Below, one piece after another: positions 34,184-42,004 of a stretch of 42,004 bases of DNA (position 1 is the stretch's first letter; every line of letters begins with the position of its first letter). This DNA comes from Pseudooceanicola sediminis (GTDB lineage: Bacteria; Pseudomonadota; Alphaproteobacteria; Rhodobacterales; Rhodobacteraceae). The DNA lies in contig NZ_QWJJ01000023.1 of assembly GCF_003575965.1 (NCBI RefSeq), positions 1-42,004 of the forward strand. Direction: 5' to 3'. A model generated the notes under the pieces. It worked only from the letters and a program-made list of their open reading frames with translations, was not told the origin of the DNA and did no database searches. The position numbers and the translations under genes were made by a program.

Positions 34184-34526
34184 TGTTGGATGTCACCCAG
34201 AAATGACCCGCCTTGTCACCGAGAACTGATCCGACCGTTTGTTGTGTTTGCTGGTTCAGGACGTGGTCAATAGCGCTGTTTCCTTCCGTTTCTTTTTCGC
34301 TGCCTAGGAGCCGACTTTGAAGCAGTAGCTGTCGGTTCCGGCCTCGAGGATGTGGCAGCGGTGAGGCAGGCGATCAAGGAGTGCAGTCGTCATCTTTGCA
34401 TCATCGAAGACGCTGACCCACTCGCTGAAGCTCAGGTTTGTCGTGATGACCACTCTTGTGCGTTCATATAGCTTACTGAGAAGGTGAAACAGCAGCGCAC
34501 CGCCTGAGGTGCTGAACGGCAGGCAT
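34184..34526 (-). mobile_element. IS21-family remnant (istB C-terminus and one end)
   Basis: The minus-strand frame ending at 34304 carries the C-terminus of the IS21 helper ATPase Ist[21 protein letters not shown], then [20 protein letters not shown] and [20 protein letters not shown]. Upstream of FSTSGG the similarity stops abruptly at about 34526, removing the Walker motifs and the rest of the element. On the other side, 34191-34233 hold two near-identical direct copies, 23 bp apart, beginning TGTCACC. Repeated terminal blocks of this kind are typical of IS21 ends. No istA remains, so it is immobile. Confidence 0.8.
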
Positions 34527-34826
34527 GATCGCTGCTGCCGTTGATGCTGCAGGGGGCTCGAACGGCAGAGATGCGCAGGAAGTTGATTTTGCAAACCCGG
34601 ACCTTGGAACGGGTTGATCGTATTTCGCGCTGCGCCGCATCGGAAAATTGCAGACGTTCGCCACAGGCGCATCACCCAAGTACAGCCGACCGTCCGGAGG
34701 GACTAAGCCGCTCCGCGGCATAGGCGCCCGTGGCTGGCGTTGGTTCGTCATTTCACCGTTTTTCTATGTGGCCGGGCTTTCTGGGCTGACGATTGGGTTC
34801 TTCCCACCGTCAGACAGGAGGTTCCC

Positions 34827-35714
34827 ATGGAGGAGAAGAACACCACGCCGCTGCGCCAGCGGATGATCGAGGACATGAACATCCGCGGGTTGTGCGAGAA
34901 GACCCAGAAGGCGCACATCCGGAATGTGAAGCATTTCGCATCATTTCTGGGGCGGCCGCCAGACACCGCCACGCCGGAGGATCTGCGGTCATATCAACTC
35001 AGGATGACCCAAGAGGGCGTGACCGCCAGCACCTTCAACGTGCGCATCATCTCGCTGCGGTTCTTCTTCGGGATCACATGTGGACGCGACGAGATGAAGC
35101 GCTTCATGCAGTTCCACCGCAACCCCCGGAAGTTGCCAATAGTTCTGAGCGTCGAGGAAGTGGCCGATCTGATGGCCGCGGTGCCGGGCCCGGGGCTCAA
35201 GTATCGCGCAGCGCTCGGGATCAGCTACGGAGCCGGGCTGCGCGCATCCGAGGTCTGCAACCTGAAGGTCAAGGATATCGACAGCGACCGGATGCTGATC
35301 CATGTCTATGACGGCAAGGGCGGGCGTGATCGCAAGGCCATGCTCTCGCCCAGCCTGCTGGATCTGTTGCGGGACTATTGGCGCGAGTCCCGTCCTGAGG
35401 GCTGGTTGTTCCCGGGCAAGCCCAAGGTCAACCCGCTGTCGCCGCGTCAGTTGAACCGGGCGTTCACCTCGGCCAAGCATATGGCGGGCATCAAGAAGGC
35501 CGCGACACTGCATACTTTGCGGCACAGCTTCGCCACGCATCTGCTGGAGGCCAATACCGACGTGCGGGTGATCCAGGTTCTGCTCGGGCATGCCAAGCTA
35601 ACGACGACGGCACGCTACACCCATGTGGCGACGAAGACGATCCGCGGCACGGTCAGCCCATTTGAGCAGATGAAGCTGCTTCAGGACGAGACCCTGCGAC
35701 GAGGGTTGGAATAG
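34827..35714 (+). CDS. IS91-associated tyrosine recombinase
   Basis: A XerC/D-type site-specific recombinase carried by the IS91 element. Start ATG at 34827 (MEEKNTTPLRQRMIEDMNIR) after AGGAGG; 295 residues. The N-terminal SAM-like DNA-binding domain occupies about residues 15-95. The catalytic residues are present: Arg in GAGLRASEVCNL, Lys in GKGGRDRKA, His-x-x-Arg in HTLRHSFATHLLE, His in LGHAKLTTTARYTHV, and the nucleophilic Tyr in ARYTHV. Its role in IS91 transposition is not established. The gene appears intact. Confidence 0.9.
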   Translation: MEEKNTTPLRQRMIEDMNIRGLCEKTQKAHIRNVKHFASFLGRPPDTATPEDLRSYQLRMTQEGVTASTFNVRIISLRFFFGITCGRDEMKRFMQFHRNPRKLPIVLSVEEVADLMAAVPGPGLKYRAALGISYGAGLRASEVCNLKVKDIDSDRMLIHVYDGKGGRDRKAMLSPSLLDLLRDYWRESRPEGWLFPGKPKVNPLSPRQLNRAFTSAKHMAGIKKAATLHTLRHSFATHLLEANTDVRVIQVLLGHAKLTTTARYTHVATKTIRGTVSPFEQMKLLQDETLRRGLE

Positions 35715-35717
35715 CAC

Positions 35718-35735
35718 CCGGGGCGCGTGCCCCGG
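35718..35735 (+). promoter_or_regulatory. Hairpin enclosing the transposase start codon
   Basis: CCGGGGC and GCCCCGG pair perfectly around GCGT. The transposase GTG start (35727-35729) lies partly in the loop and partly in the stem, and no free ribosome-binding site is seen. Such a structure would restrain translation unless ribosomes from the upstream recombinase open it. Confidence 0.6.
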
Positions 35736-36953
35736 CCGAAGCTGGAGATCGCTGACATTTTCCGCGCCCACGGTCCTGCGTGGCGGCAGGCCAATGCGGG
35801 GCATGTCAGCCTGACCCAGCTGAAGGTCATGTCGGCGATCGAGGCCTGCAGAACCGAAGCGCTCGGCGGGCATGTGGCGGGCTGCACCAAGTGTGGCCAT
35901 CATCACATCGCCTATAACTCCTGCAAGAACCGGCACTGCCCGAAGTGTCAGGGGCCGGCGGCGCGCGACTGGATGGCGGCGCGCGCCGAAGACCTGTTGC
36001 CGGTGGAATACTTCCATGTCGTCTTCACGCTGCCCGGCGAGATTGCCCAGATCGCCTATTGGAACAAGCGTGCGGTCTACGGGCTGCTGTTCAGAGCGTC
36101 GGCGGAAACGGTGATGACCGTCGCGGCGGACCCCAAACGCATGGGCGCGCGGGTGGGCATGACCAGCGTGTTGCACACATCGTGCCAGAGGCGCGTCTTC
36201 GACACGACGGACTCAGCCCTGACACACCATCCTCACATCCACATGATCGTGCCGGGCGGCGGCCTGTCGCCCGACGGTGTGAAGTGGGTCGCTTGCAAAC
36301 CCGGGTTCTTCCTGCATGTGCGGGTGCTGTCGCGGCTGTTCCGGCGCCTGTTTCTGGACGGGCTCATGGCACTGCACCGGACCGGGCAACTGGCCTTCTT
36401 CGGTGATCTCGAAGGGTTGGCCGCAGCTGAGGCCTTCAAGGCCTGGCTCGCCCCGTTCCGGAAGGCCGAGTGGGTGGTTTACGCCAAACCGCCCTTTGGA
36501 GGGCCTGAGGCCGTGCTGGCCTATCTGGGCCGATACACCCACCGCGTCGCGATCTCGAACGCCCGCCTGGTCAGCGCCGATGCCCAAACTGTCGCCTTCA
36601 GCTGGAAGGATTACCGAATCAAATCCGGCGATCGCCAAAAGGTCATGCGCCTGGCCACGCCCGAGTTCATCCGGCGCTTCCTGATCCACGTCCTGCCTGA
36701 GGGCTTCCACCGCATCCGGCACTACGGCCTGCTGGCCAGTTCGACCCGCAAGGCCAACATCACACAAATCCGCGCCTTGCTCTGCATTCAGCGGCCTGAT
36801 CAGGTCGCTGGGCCGGCACCACAGACCGAGATCACCCCGCTCACCCTGCGCGAGCCATGCCCCTGCTGCGGCGGCCCCATGCGCATCATCGAGATCTTCC
36901 GCCGCGGGCAAAAACCGATGTCGCGCGCACCACCACGGGAGCAGGCCGCATGA
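35727..36953 (+). CDS. IS91-family HUH transposase
   Basis: A single-strand-cutting transposase for rolling-circle-like movement. It begins at a GTG (MPRPKLEIADIF). An N-terminal zinc-ribbon region is present: C-x-x-C followed by HHIAYNSCKNRHCPKCQ (about residues 52-78). The HUH motif is THHPHIHMIVPGGG, and the two tyrosines lie four apart in AYLGRYTHRVAISN. The C-terminus has a second CPCCGG zinc motif. Its 408 residues are somewhat long. Just before the HUH motif, VLHT is followed by SCQRRVFDTTD instead of the usual Trp-Gly, a net in-frame gain of about nine residues that could affect the active site. Confidence 0.9.
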   Translation: MPRPKLEIADIFRAHGPAWRQANAGHVSLTQLKVMSAIEACRTEALGGHVAGCTKCGHHHIAYNSCKNRHCPKCQGPAARDWMAARAEDLLPVEYFHVVFTLPGEIAQIAYWNKRAVYGLLFRASAETVMTVAADPKRMGARVGMTSVLHTSCQRRVFDTTDSALTHHPHIHMIVPGGGLSPDGVKWVACKPGFFLHVRVLSRLFRRLFLDGLMALHRTGQLAFFGDLEGLAAAEAFKAWLAPFRKAEWVVYAKPPFGGPEAVLAYLGRYTHRVAISNARLVSADAQTVAFSWKDYRIKSGDRQKVMRLATPEFIRRFLIHVLPEGFHRIRHYGLLASSTRKANITQIRALLCIQRPDQVAGPAPQTEITPLTLREPCPCCGGPMRIIEIFRRGQKPMSRAPPREQAA

Positions 36954-36956
36954 CAC

Positions 36957-37848
36957 ACCGCCTGTCAGATGACACAGAACACCACCGGCTGCACCCTGCA
37001 GATCCGGTCAGGAAAGGCTGTGCCCATCTTCCTTTGGAGCGAAACACGATGGCAATCACGCCAAATCGTTCAGCGGTTCCGAGGGTAACGAACACACTCG
37101 CGCCCGTCTCAGGCGCCGTGTGCACACTCGGCCGCCCCCTTGATACAAACGGTGCCCCAACCGCCAGCACACTTTACCCATAGGGTGATCCAAGCCCCCC
37201 GCGGCTTCCTCCTTCCGAGATTTGTCAACGTGGGCCGCCATCTCATGACCGCCACCGTCGCGCCGCGGCCCACATCGAAAAACCTTCAGGAGAGCCGACC
37301 TTCGCTGCGGTGCGCATAAGCGTCCAGAAGAAGTCGGGGGCGGACACACGGATGGACTTTTGCTGCGATCGACCGCGAGGTTACCCGCGCCCTTTCCTCG
37401 CAGGCTTCGGCCTCAATCGCGGCCTTTCCGAGGATTGAGCAGCAGCTAATGATGGCAAAGTGGATCGAGATTTAACGCCCTGGTTGGCACGCGGCGCTTT
37501 CGACCGGGCCGATATTGCCGCGGACACCTATGTCCACCTGATGGATTGTGCTCGCCGCGACAGTCTTCTGGCTGGCTGGCAACATTTGCAGGACGAGTGA
37601 CAGGCCTTGCAGTAACGCAGGAGTTGGACCGGCTGCATTGGCCTCTGACTGTATCCCGAAAACCTGGCAGGCCTGCGTGCCAAGGGGCGGCTGTCCTTCG
37701 CCTCCCCCCAGTTCGTGACCTGGCCGGGAAGCGGTCGGTCGTATGAATTCATTAAGGAAGGACGGTTCCTTTTTGAACTGGCCTAAGATTCTGGAAAGGA
37801 ATTTTGTGCCAAGCCTCCTTGCGATGCTCTTGTCGGAAGGACCCTGCA
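36957..37848. other. 890-bp region, no gene recognised
   Basis: This must contain the right end of the IS91 element. Fragments such as DIAADTYVHLMDCARRDSLL (near 37510) look protein-like but match no family I can name. No ribosome-binding site precedes any frame of useful length except the one belonging to the gene at 37849. Confidence 0.5.
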
Positions 37849-39009
37849 ATGATGAAGCACGTACTTGGCGTGGCCTCTCTGCTCGCCGTCGCTGCCCTGT
37901 CCCCTGTCCACGCGGAACAGGGAATTACGGACACAACCGTCACCTTCGCCCAGGTCGCCGCCTTCGACGGCCCCGCCGCCGCACTCGGCACAGGGATGCG
38001 CCAGGGGATAGAGGCCGCCTTCGAGGAGGCGAACCGGAACGGCGGCGTGAACGGACGGATGATCGCGCTCGACACCTATGACGACGGCTACGAGCCCGAC
38101 CGCTCGATGACCGTGGTCCGCGAGGTGATCGAGGGCAACGCCCATATCGGCCTCATCGGCCCCGTCGGCACGCCCACCTCGCAGGCGACGCAGCCCCTTG
38201 CGACGGCCGCCAACCTGCCCTTCATCGGTCCCTTCACCGGCGCCGGCTTCCTGCGTGACCCGGCGCTGAAGAACGTGGTCAACATCCGGGCGACCTATGG
38301 CGCGGAAACCGCGGTCTGGATCGACCACCTCGTCAAGGATCTGGGCCTGGAACGGATCGCGATCCTCTACCAGGATGATGGCTTCGGCCGCGTCGGCCTG
38401 GATGGCGTGACCGCCGCCATGGAAAGCCATGGCATGGAACTGGTGGCCCAGGGCACCTACACCCGCAATACCGTCGCCGTGAAGACCGCCCTGCTGGCCA
38501 TCCGCAAGGCCGATCCGCAGGCCGTCGTCATGGTCGGCGCCTACAAGCCGATCGCCGAATTCATCCGCCTGGCGCACAAGATGAGCATGACGCCAGTCTT
38601 CGTGAACATTTCCTTCGTGGGCTCCGATGCCCTTGCTGCCGAACTGGGCGCCGAGGGCGAGGGAGTCATCATCAGCCAAGTCGTGCCCTTCCCCTGGGAT
38701 GACAGCCTGCCGTTGGTCGCCGCATATCACGCCGCGCTGACTGCCGCCGATCCTGATGCCAAACCCGGCTTCGTCTCCCTGGAAGGCTATATCACCGGCC
38801 GCGTCGCCATCGCCGCGCTGCAAGCCGCAGGCGCCGACCTGACCCGCGAAAGCTATCTCGCGGCGCTGCAGGGCCTCGGCACCCTCGATCTGGGGGGGGT
38901 CACCCTCACCTACGGGGCGAATGACAATCAGGGGTCGGACATCGTCTTTCTGACCAAGATCCAGCCCGACGGCAGCTTCACGCCCGTGCCCTTCGGTCAA
39001 GGCGGCTGA
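37849..39009 (+). CDS. ABC-type branched-chain amino-acid-like substrate-binding protein
   Basis: A periplasmic type I binding protein of the LivJ/Peripla_BP_6 family. The ATG at 37849 follows GGAAGGA; a signal peptide covers about residues 1-22 (ending PVHAEQ). The mature part has the usual two-lobed signatures: FDGPAAALGTGMRQGIEAAF, NGRMIALDTYDDGYEPDRS, and the ligand-site stretch GLIGPVGTPTSQATQPLATA. The 386 residues are normal. No Liv-type permease or ATPase genes accompany it; instead a chemoreceptor gene follows 96 bp later on the same strand. It may act as a ligand-presenting receptor for that protein, or serve a transporter encoded elsewhere. Binding specificity is unknown. Confidence 0.9.
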   Translation: MMKHVLGVASLLAVAALSPVHAEQGITDTTVTFAQVAAFDGPAAALGTGMRQGIEAAFEEANRNGGVNGRMIALDTYDDGYEPDRSMTVVREVIEGNAHIGLIGPVGTPTSQATQPLATAANLPFIGPFTGAGFLRDPALKNVVNIRATYGAETAVWIDHLVKDLGLERIAILYQDDGFGRVGLDGVTAAMESHGMELVAQGTYTRNTVAVKTALLAIRKADPQAVVMVGAYKPIAEFIRLAHKMSMTPVFVNISFVGSDALAAELGAEGEGVIISQVVPFPWDDSLPLVAAYHAALTAADPDAKPGFVSLEGYITGRVAIAALQAAGADLTRESYLAALQGLGTLDLGGVTLTYGANDNQGSDIVFLTKIQPDGSFTPVPFGQGG

Positions 39010-39105
39010 GGCCGCGACCCGGGTCGCCCCCACGCCGTTCACTGCACATGGGCGCCGGCCTCACGGCCGGCCCTGAACTGAAATAGGGAATGGACGAGCT
39101 TCAGC

Positions 39106-41715
39106 ATGGATTTCTTCGGTAGCGTACTCGCACGTCTCGTCGGGGTTCTTGGCGCAATGGCCGCCATGACCGTGGCAGCTGTCGTCGTCGGCTGGAACGT
39201 GTTCCAGTCCGTTGCGACGGAGGTCGGACACCTCGGCTCGGAAAGACTGCCCCAACTTGAACAAAGTGCGGATGTCTCGAGCTCCGCCCAGGATATCAGC
39301 CGCAACCTTTCCAACCTGCTTGCCGCCGTTGACCTCCCCACCCTGCAGGAGACGCAGTCCCAAACGGACACGATCATCGCCACCGCACAGGAGCGCATCT
39401 CGAGGCTCGCACCCGAGGCCCGCGACGCTCTTCAACCTGCCCTGCGGCGTGCCGGCCAGGCGCTGGCGGATCTCGCCGCCGAACGGCAGACGCAATTCCA
39501 GCGAGGGGACGAAATCGCGGCTGCGGTCGACCACGCCACCGACCTGGATGCCCAGCTCTCCGCAGCCCTCGCAACAGCCGCCGATGACGCCTACTTCGAG
39601 CTGGCAATGAACGGCGAGGCTACCATCGAAGGCGTCGACCAGCGCCTTACGGAGCTGGTCAGCCGCGACGTGGCTCTCCTGTCCGCCACCCAGCAGGCCC
39701 GAGCGGAGATCAACCTGATCAGCGGCCTGGCCCTGGCCGCCCTGCGCACCAGCGACAGCGCAACCCTCTCGATCCTCCGCGACCTGGAGCTCTCTTCCAC
39801 GCAGGCGCTCGACGTGCTTACCCAACAATTGGCCGCCGATCCCGACACCCGGGCCGCCGCCGAAGCGGTTGATGCGACGCGTGCCGGCCTGGCTGCCGCC
39901 TTCGAACCCATCCCCTTCAGCCGCAAGCCCGATATCCGCGACCTTCTCGAACTGCGTCGCACCTCCGACACGGCACTCGCGACGGCCCTGGATGACATTT
40001 CTTTCGAGCTGGAGATCCAGACAGAGGACACGAAGGCGGGCAATTCCGACGCGATCCGCACTCTCCTGGATGATCAGGTGACACGGATCATGGAGATCGG
40101 CACCCTCGACAGCGTTGCCAAGGCCTTCTTCGCGACAGCGCTTCAGGCCTCGCTGGCCCGAACCCCCGAGGAACTTGCGCGTCGCTCCGCCGCCCTGTCC
40201 GGGGCCGCCGGGCGCCTGCACGAGCTTCAGGCCGACGAAACGCCCGAACTCCAGGCCGCCATTGATGCCATGCTTGGCCTCGCAGATCCCGACGCCGGCG
40301 TTTCCCGGATCCGCGCGGCAGCTCTCGATGCCAAGGCGGATGCCTTGAAGGCTGAACACACCGCCACCGAAACCGTGGCCGAAATCCTCAACCGCATCTC
40401 GGCCTACAGCCGGTCTGCCCGTACTGCGATCGGTGCAGCGGCTGGATCGATCGAAGCCAGTATCACCAGCGCCCGGGCCAGCATGTCCCTGATCGGCATC
40501 CTCAGCCTCGCCCTGTTCTGCGTGCTGCCCCTGCTGACATGGCTCATGGTCGTGCGCCCGCTCAATCGCATCACTCGGACCACCGAACGCCTGGCAGGCG
40601 GCGACCTGGCCGAGGTCACCGGCCTGGCAAGCCGTGGCGAACTTGGTCGCCTAGCCAGGGCGTTGCAGATCTTCCGGGACGGCGCGCTGGAACGCAAGAT
40701 GCTGCAGGAGACCGAGGAAAAGGTCGCCCGGGAGCGCGCGGAAGAACAAGAGCAGATTGTCGGAGCCCTGGCCACGGGCCTCAAGCAACTTGCCGCCGGC
40801 GATCTCACCCACGAGATCCACGAGACCTTCCCCGGGGCCTATGATGCCCTGCGCACGGACTACAACGTCGCGATCGGCACGCTCAGCAAAATGATCCACC
40901 AACTGTCAGATTCTACCCAGACGATCTCGCACAGTTCCCAAGAGATCGCCCGCGCCGCTGCTGACCTCTCGCGCCGCACCGAATCCGACGCTGCCACCCT
41001 CGAGGAATCCGCCTCCGCCCTCGAAGAGCTGACCAGCTCCGTCGCTTCTGCCGCCAGTGGCGCCGCCAAGGCCAATGAGCTGGTTGGGTCGGCTCGGCGC
41101 AGTGCCGAAACCAGCCGCGGGGTCATGACCGAAGCCGTCGCCAGCATGGGCAGCATCGAGGAATCCTCTAAGCAGATCAGCCGCATCACCGCCGTCATCG
41201 ACGACATTGCCTTCCAAACCAACCTGCTGGCGCTCAATGCCGGGGTCGAAGCGGCCCGGGCGGGCGAGGCCGGGCGCGGCTTTGCCGTCGTTGCCCAGGA
41301 GGTGCGCGCGCTTGCCCAGAGGGCCTCTGAATCGGCCAGCGAAATCAATCGGATCATCGGTCAGTCCACGTCACAGATCGCCAGTGGTGTCAGCTCGGTG
41401 GGCCAGGTCGGCAAGGCGCTGGAGACGATCATCGCCTCGGTGGTGGAGATCTCGGAACACGTAGGCAATATAGCTACCTCTTCCGGCGAACAGTCCCATG
41501 GCATCGGTGAAATCAACCAGGCGGTCGGCCAGCTCGACAATGCCTCTCAAAAGAACGTCGCCATGTTCGAAGAGACCACGGCCGCCTGTGCCGCGCTCGA
41601 ACAGGAAACCCGGCAACTGTCCAGGGTGGTGGAGTGCTTCACGGTCAAGGGGTCTGCTGGCGGAGATACTTTCTGGTCCGCCGGCCAAAGTGGCGCGCCT
41701 TCCCAAGTTGCCTAA
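39106..41715 (+). CDS. Methyl-accepting chemotaxis protein with large periplasmic domain
   Basis: A transmembrane chemoreceptor of 869 residues. TM1 spans about residues 11-33, then a very large, mostly alpha-helical periplasmic sensor (about 34-462) with no Cache or PAS motif I can see, and TM2 about 463-483. A HAMP domain begins [20 protein letters not shown] (484) and a second HAMP-like unit is [13 protein letters not shown]. The signalling hairpin tip is [20 protein letters not shown], with [20 protein letters not shown] (about 703 onward). No C-terminal CheR-tethering pentapeptide is present. The helical sensor resembles receptors that contact periplasmic binding proteins; the binding-protein gene just upstream is an obvious partner, by inference. 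Confidence 0.9.
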   Translation: MDFFGSVLARLVGVLGAMAAMTVAAVVVGWNVFQSVATEVGHLGSERLPQLEQSADVSSSAQDISRNLSNLLAAVDLPTLQETQSQTDTIIATAQERISRLAPEARDALQPALRRAGQALADLAAERQTQFQRGDEIAAAVDHATDLDAQLSAALATAADDAYFELAMNGEATIEGVDQRLTELVSRDVALLSATQQARAEINLISGLALAALRTSDSATLSILRDLELSSTQALDVLTQQLAADPDTRAAAEAVDATRAGLAAAFEPIPFSRKPDIRDLLELRRTSDTALATALDDISFELEIQTEDTKAGNSDAIRTLLDDQVTRIMEIGTLDSVAKAFFATALQASLARTPEELARRSAALSGAAGRLHELQADETPELQAAIDAMLGLADPDAGVSRIRAAALDAKADALKAEHTATETVAEILNRISAYSRSARTAIGAAAGSIEASITSARASMSLIGILSLALFCVLPLLTWLMVVRPLNRITRTTERLAGGDLAEVTGLASRGELGRLARALQIFRDGALERKMLQETEEKVARERAEEQEQIVGALATGLKQLAAGDLTHEIHETFPGAYDALRTDYNVAIGTLSKMIHQLSDSTQTISHSSQEIARAAADLSRRTESDAATLEESASALEELTSSVASAASGAAKANELVGSARRSAETSRGVMTEAVASMGSIEESSKQISRITAVIDDIAFQTNLLALNAGVEAARAGEAGRGFAVVAQEVRALAQRASESASEINRIIGQSTSQIASGVSSVGQVGKALETIIASVVEISEHVGNIATSSGEQSHGIGEINQAVGQLDNASQKNVAMFEETTAACAALEQETRQLSRVVECFTVKGSAGGDTFWSAGQSGAPSQVA

Positions 41716-41907
41716 ACACGCGGGCGAGGACCTGGAGGCGTCGGCGCTCGTTCCGCTACCCGGTCATCCAGCCTGTTCAATTGCCAAGTTGCGACCATCG
41801 GACGAATTGCCGCTGGTTAGCCCAGCAGATGCTGTTGCACGATGCTACCGATGACCAGTTCGGGCAAGCTGCACCGCAGCGAGACCGAACCTTGTGAACG
41901 GCCTCTG

Positions 41908-42004
41908 TGGGTGGCTCCTGCATTGCAAGAGTTTTTTGGCGATTTCTGCGGTCATTTTTGTCAGTACTGTCGTCTGTCCGGCCTGTTTGTGTGGTGGTGT
42001 TCCA
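41908..42004 (-). repeat. Right copy of the 97-bp terminal inverted repeat
   Basis: Exact reverse complement of positions 1-97. The inner edge at 41907/41908 lies 193 bp after the chemoreceptor stop. The 192 bp between them (41716-41907) show no gene. See the left copy for interpretation. Confidence 0.85.

Larger units (their letters stand above)
34827..36953 (+). mobile_element. IS91-family element with recombinase and HUH transposase
   Basis: Two adjacent plus-strand genes, a XerD-like tyrosine recombinase and a Y2-type IS91 transposase 12 bp apart, form the usual two-gene IS91 arrangement. The coordinates given are those of the genes; the element's ori and ter ends lie outside them but could not be fixed (left end between about 34527 and 34826, right end between 36954 and 37848). 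Its insertion may be what truncated the IS21 remnant. Confidence 0.85.

Noticed and set aside
1-42004. CRISPR arrays, restriction, retron, toxin-antitoxin or other defence loci
   Set aside because: No regularly spaced repeats, reverse transcriptase, nuclease or toxin-like gene was seen. A short frame at 32740-32808 (SVRIPVAV) faintly recalls VapB-like sequence but is too short and lacks a partner.

Overview
The window looks like a high-GC alphaproteobacterium, most likely of the Rhodobacteraceae (Paracoccus/Roseobacter-type). This is judged from the codon usage, the number of TRAP transporters, the LysG/ArgP-LysE pair and a tRNA-Leu 3' fragment; no rRNA or complete tRNA is present to confirm it. 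This is accessory DNA: catabolic gene clusters with their own transporters and regulators, separated by decayed genes and mobile-element debris. A perfect 97-bp sequence sits at both extreme ends in inverted orientation. The simplest reading is that the window stops inside two oppositely oriented copies of one insertion sequence.

Layout. (1) 1-5267: an MFS gene cut by the left terminal repeat, a divergent ArgP/LysE-type amino-acid export pair, a broken SufR-type regulator and a YihY/BrkB membrane protein. (2) 5268-9915: a LysR regulator divergent from an MFS-SDR-SDR-aldo/keto reductase operon in which three of the four structural genes carry frameshifts or nonsense codons. (3) 10517-22418: the most interesting block. 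A TetR regulator heads a seven-gene operon (tetR, ridA, FAD amine oxidase, class III aminotransferase, D-aminoacylase-like amidohydrolase, CobW GTPase, phosphotriesterase-like hydrolase). It is divergent from a TRAP transporter (dctM-dctQ-dctP) and convergent with an amidase gene at the far side of that transporter. The same palindrome, ATTGAAC-N3-GTTCAAT, occurs in the tetR/dctM intergenic region and upstream of the amidase, so all three units probably form one regulon for uptake and stepwise hydrolysis and deamination of an N-acylated or amide-type, probably D-configured, amino compound. (4) 22419-25985: a decayed IS3-family element, a CaCA-family cation exchanger and a GNAT pseudogene.

(5) 25986-32238: a LacI regulator divergent from a DHDPS-family aldolase/dehydratase, a TAXI-type TRAP transporter (binding protein and fused permease) and an oligogalacturonate-lyase-like (PL22) beta-propeller. 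Sites suited to LacI overlap a good promoter, and strong stem-loops lie on both sides of the binding-protein gene. It reads as a pectin- or uronate-fragment uptake and catabolism operon. (6) 32805-37848: a broken alpha/beta hydrolase, the C-terminal remnant of a tyrosine integrase running into a 27-nt tRNA-Leu 3' end (an att site), an IS21 remnant and an apparently complete two-gene IS91-family element. (7) 37849-41715: an orphan ABC-type periplasmic binding protein next to a large methyl-accepting chemotaxis protein, with no ABC permease nearby, suggesting a chemosensory pair.

Functional calls come from recognising conserved motifs by eye. No database search was run.
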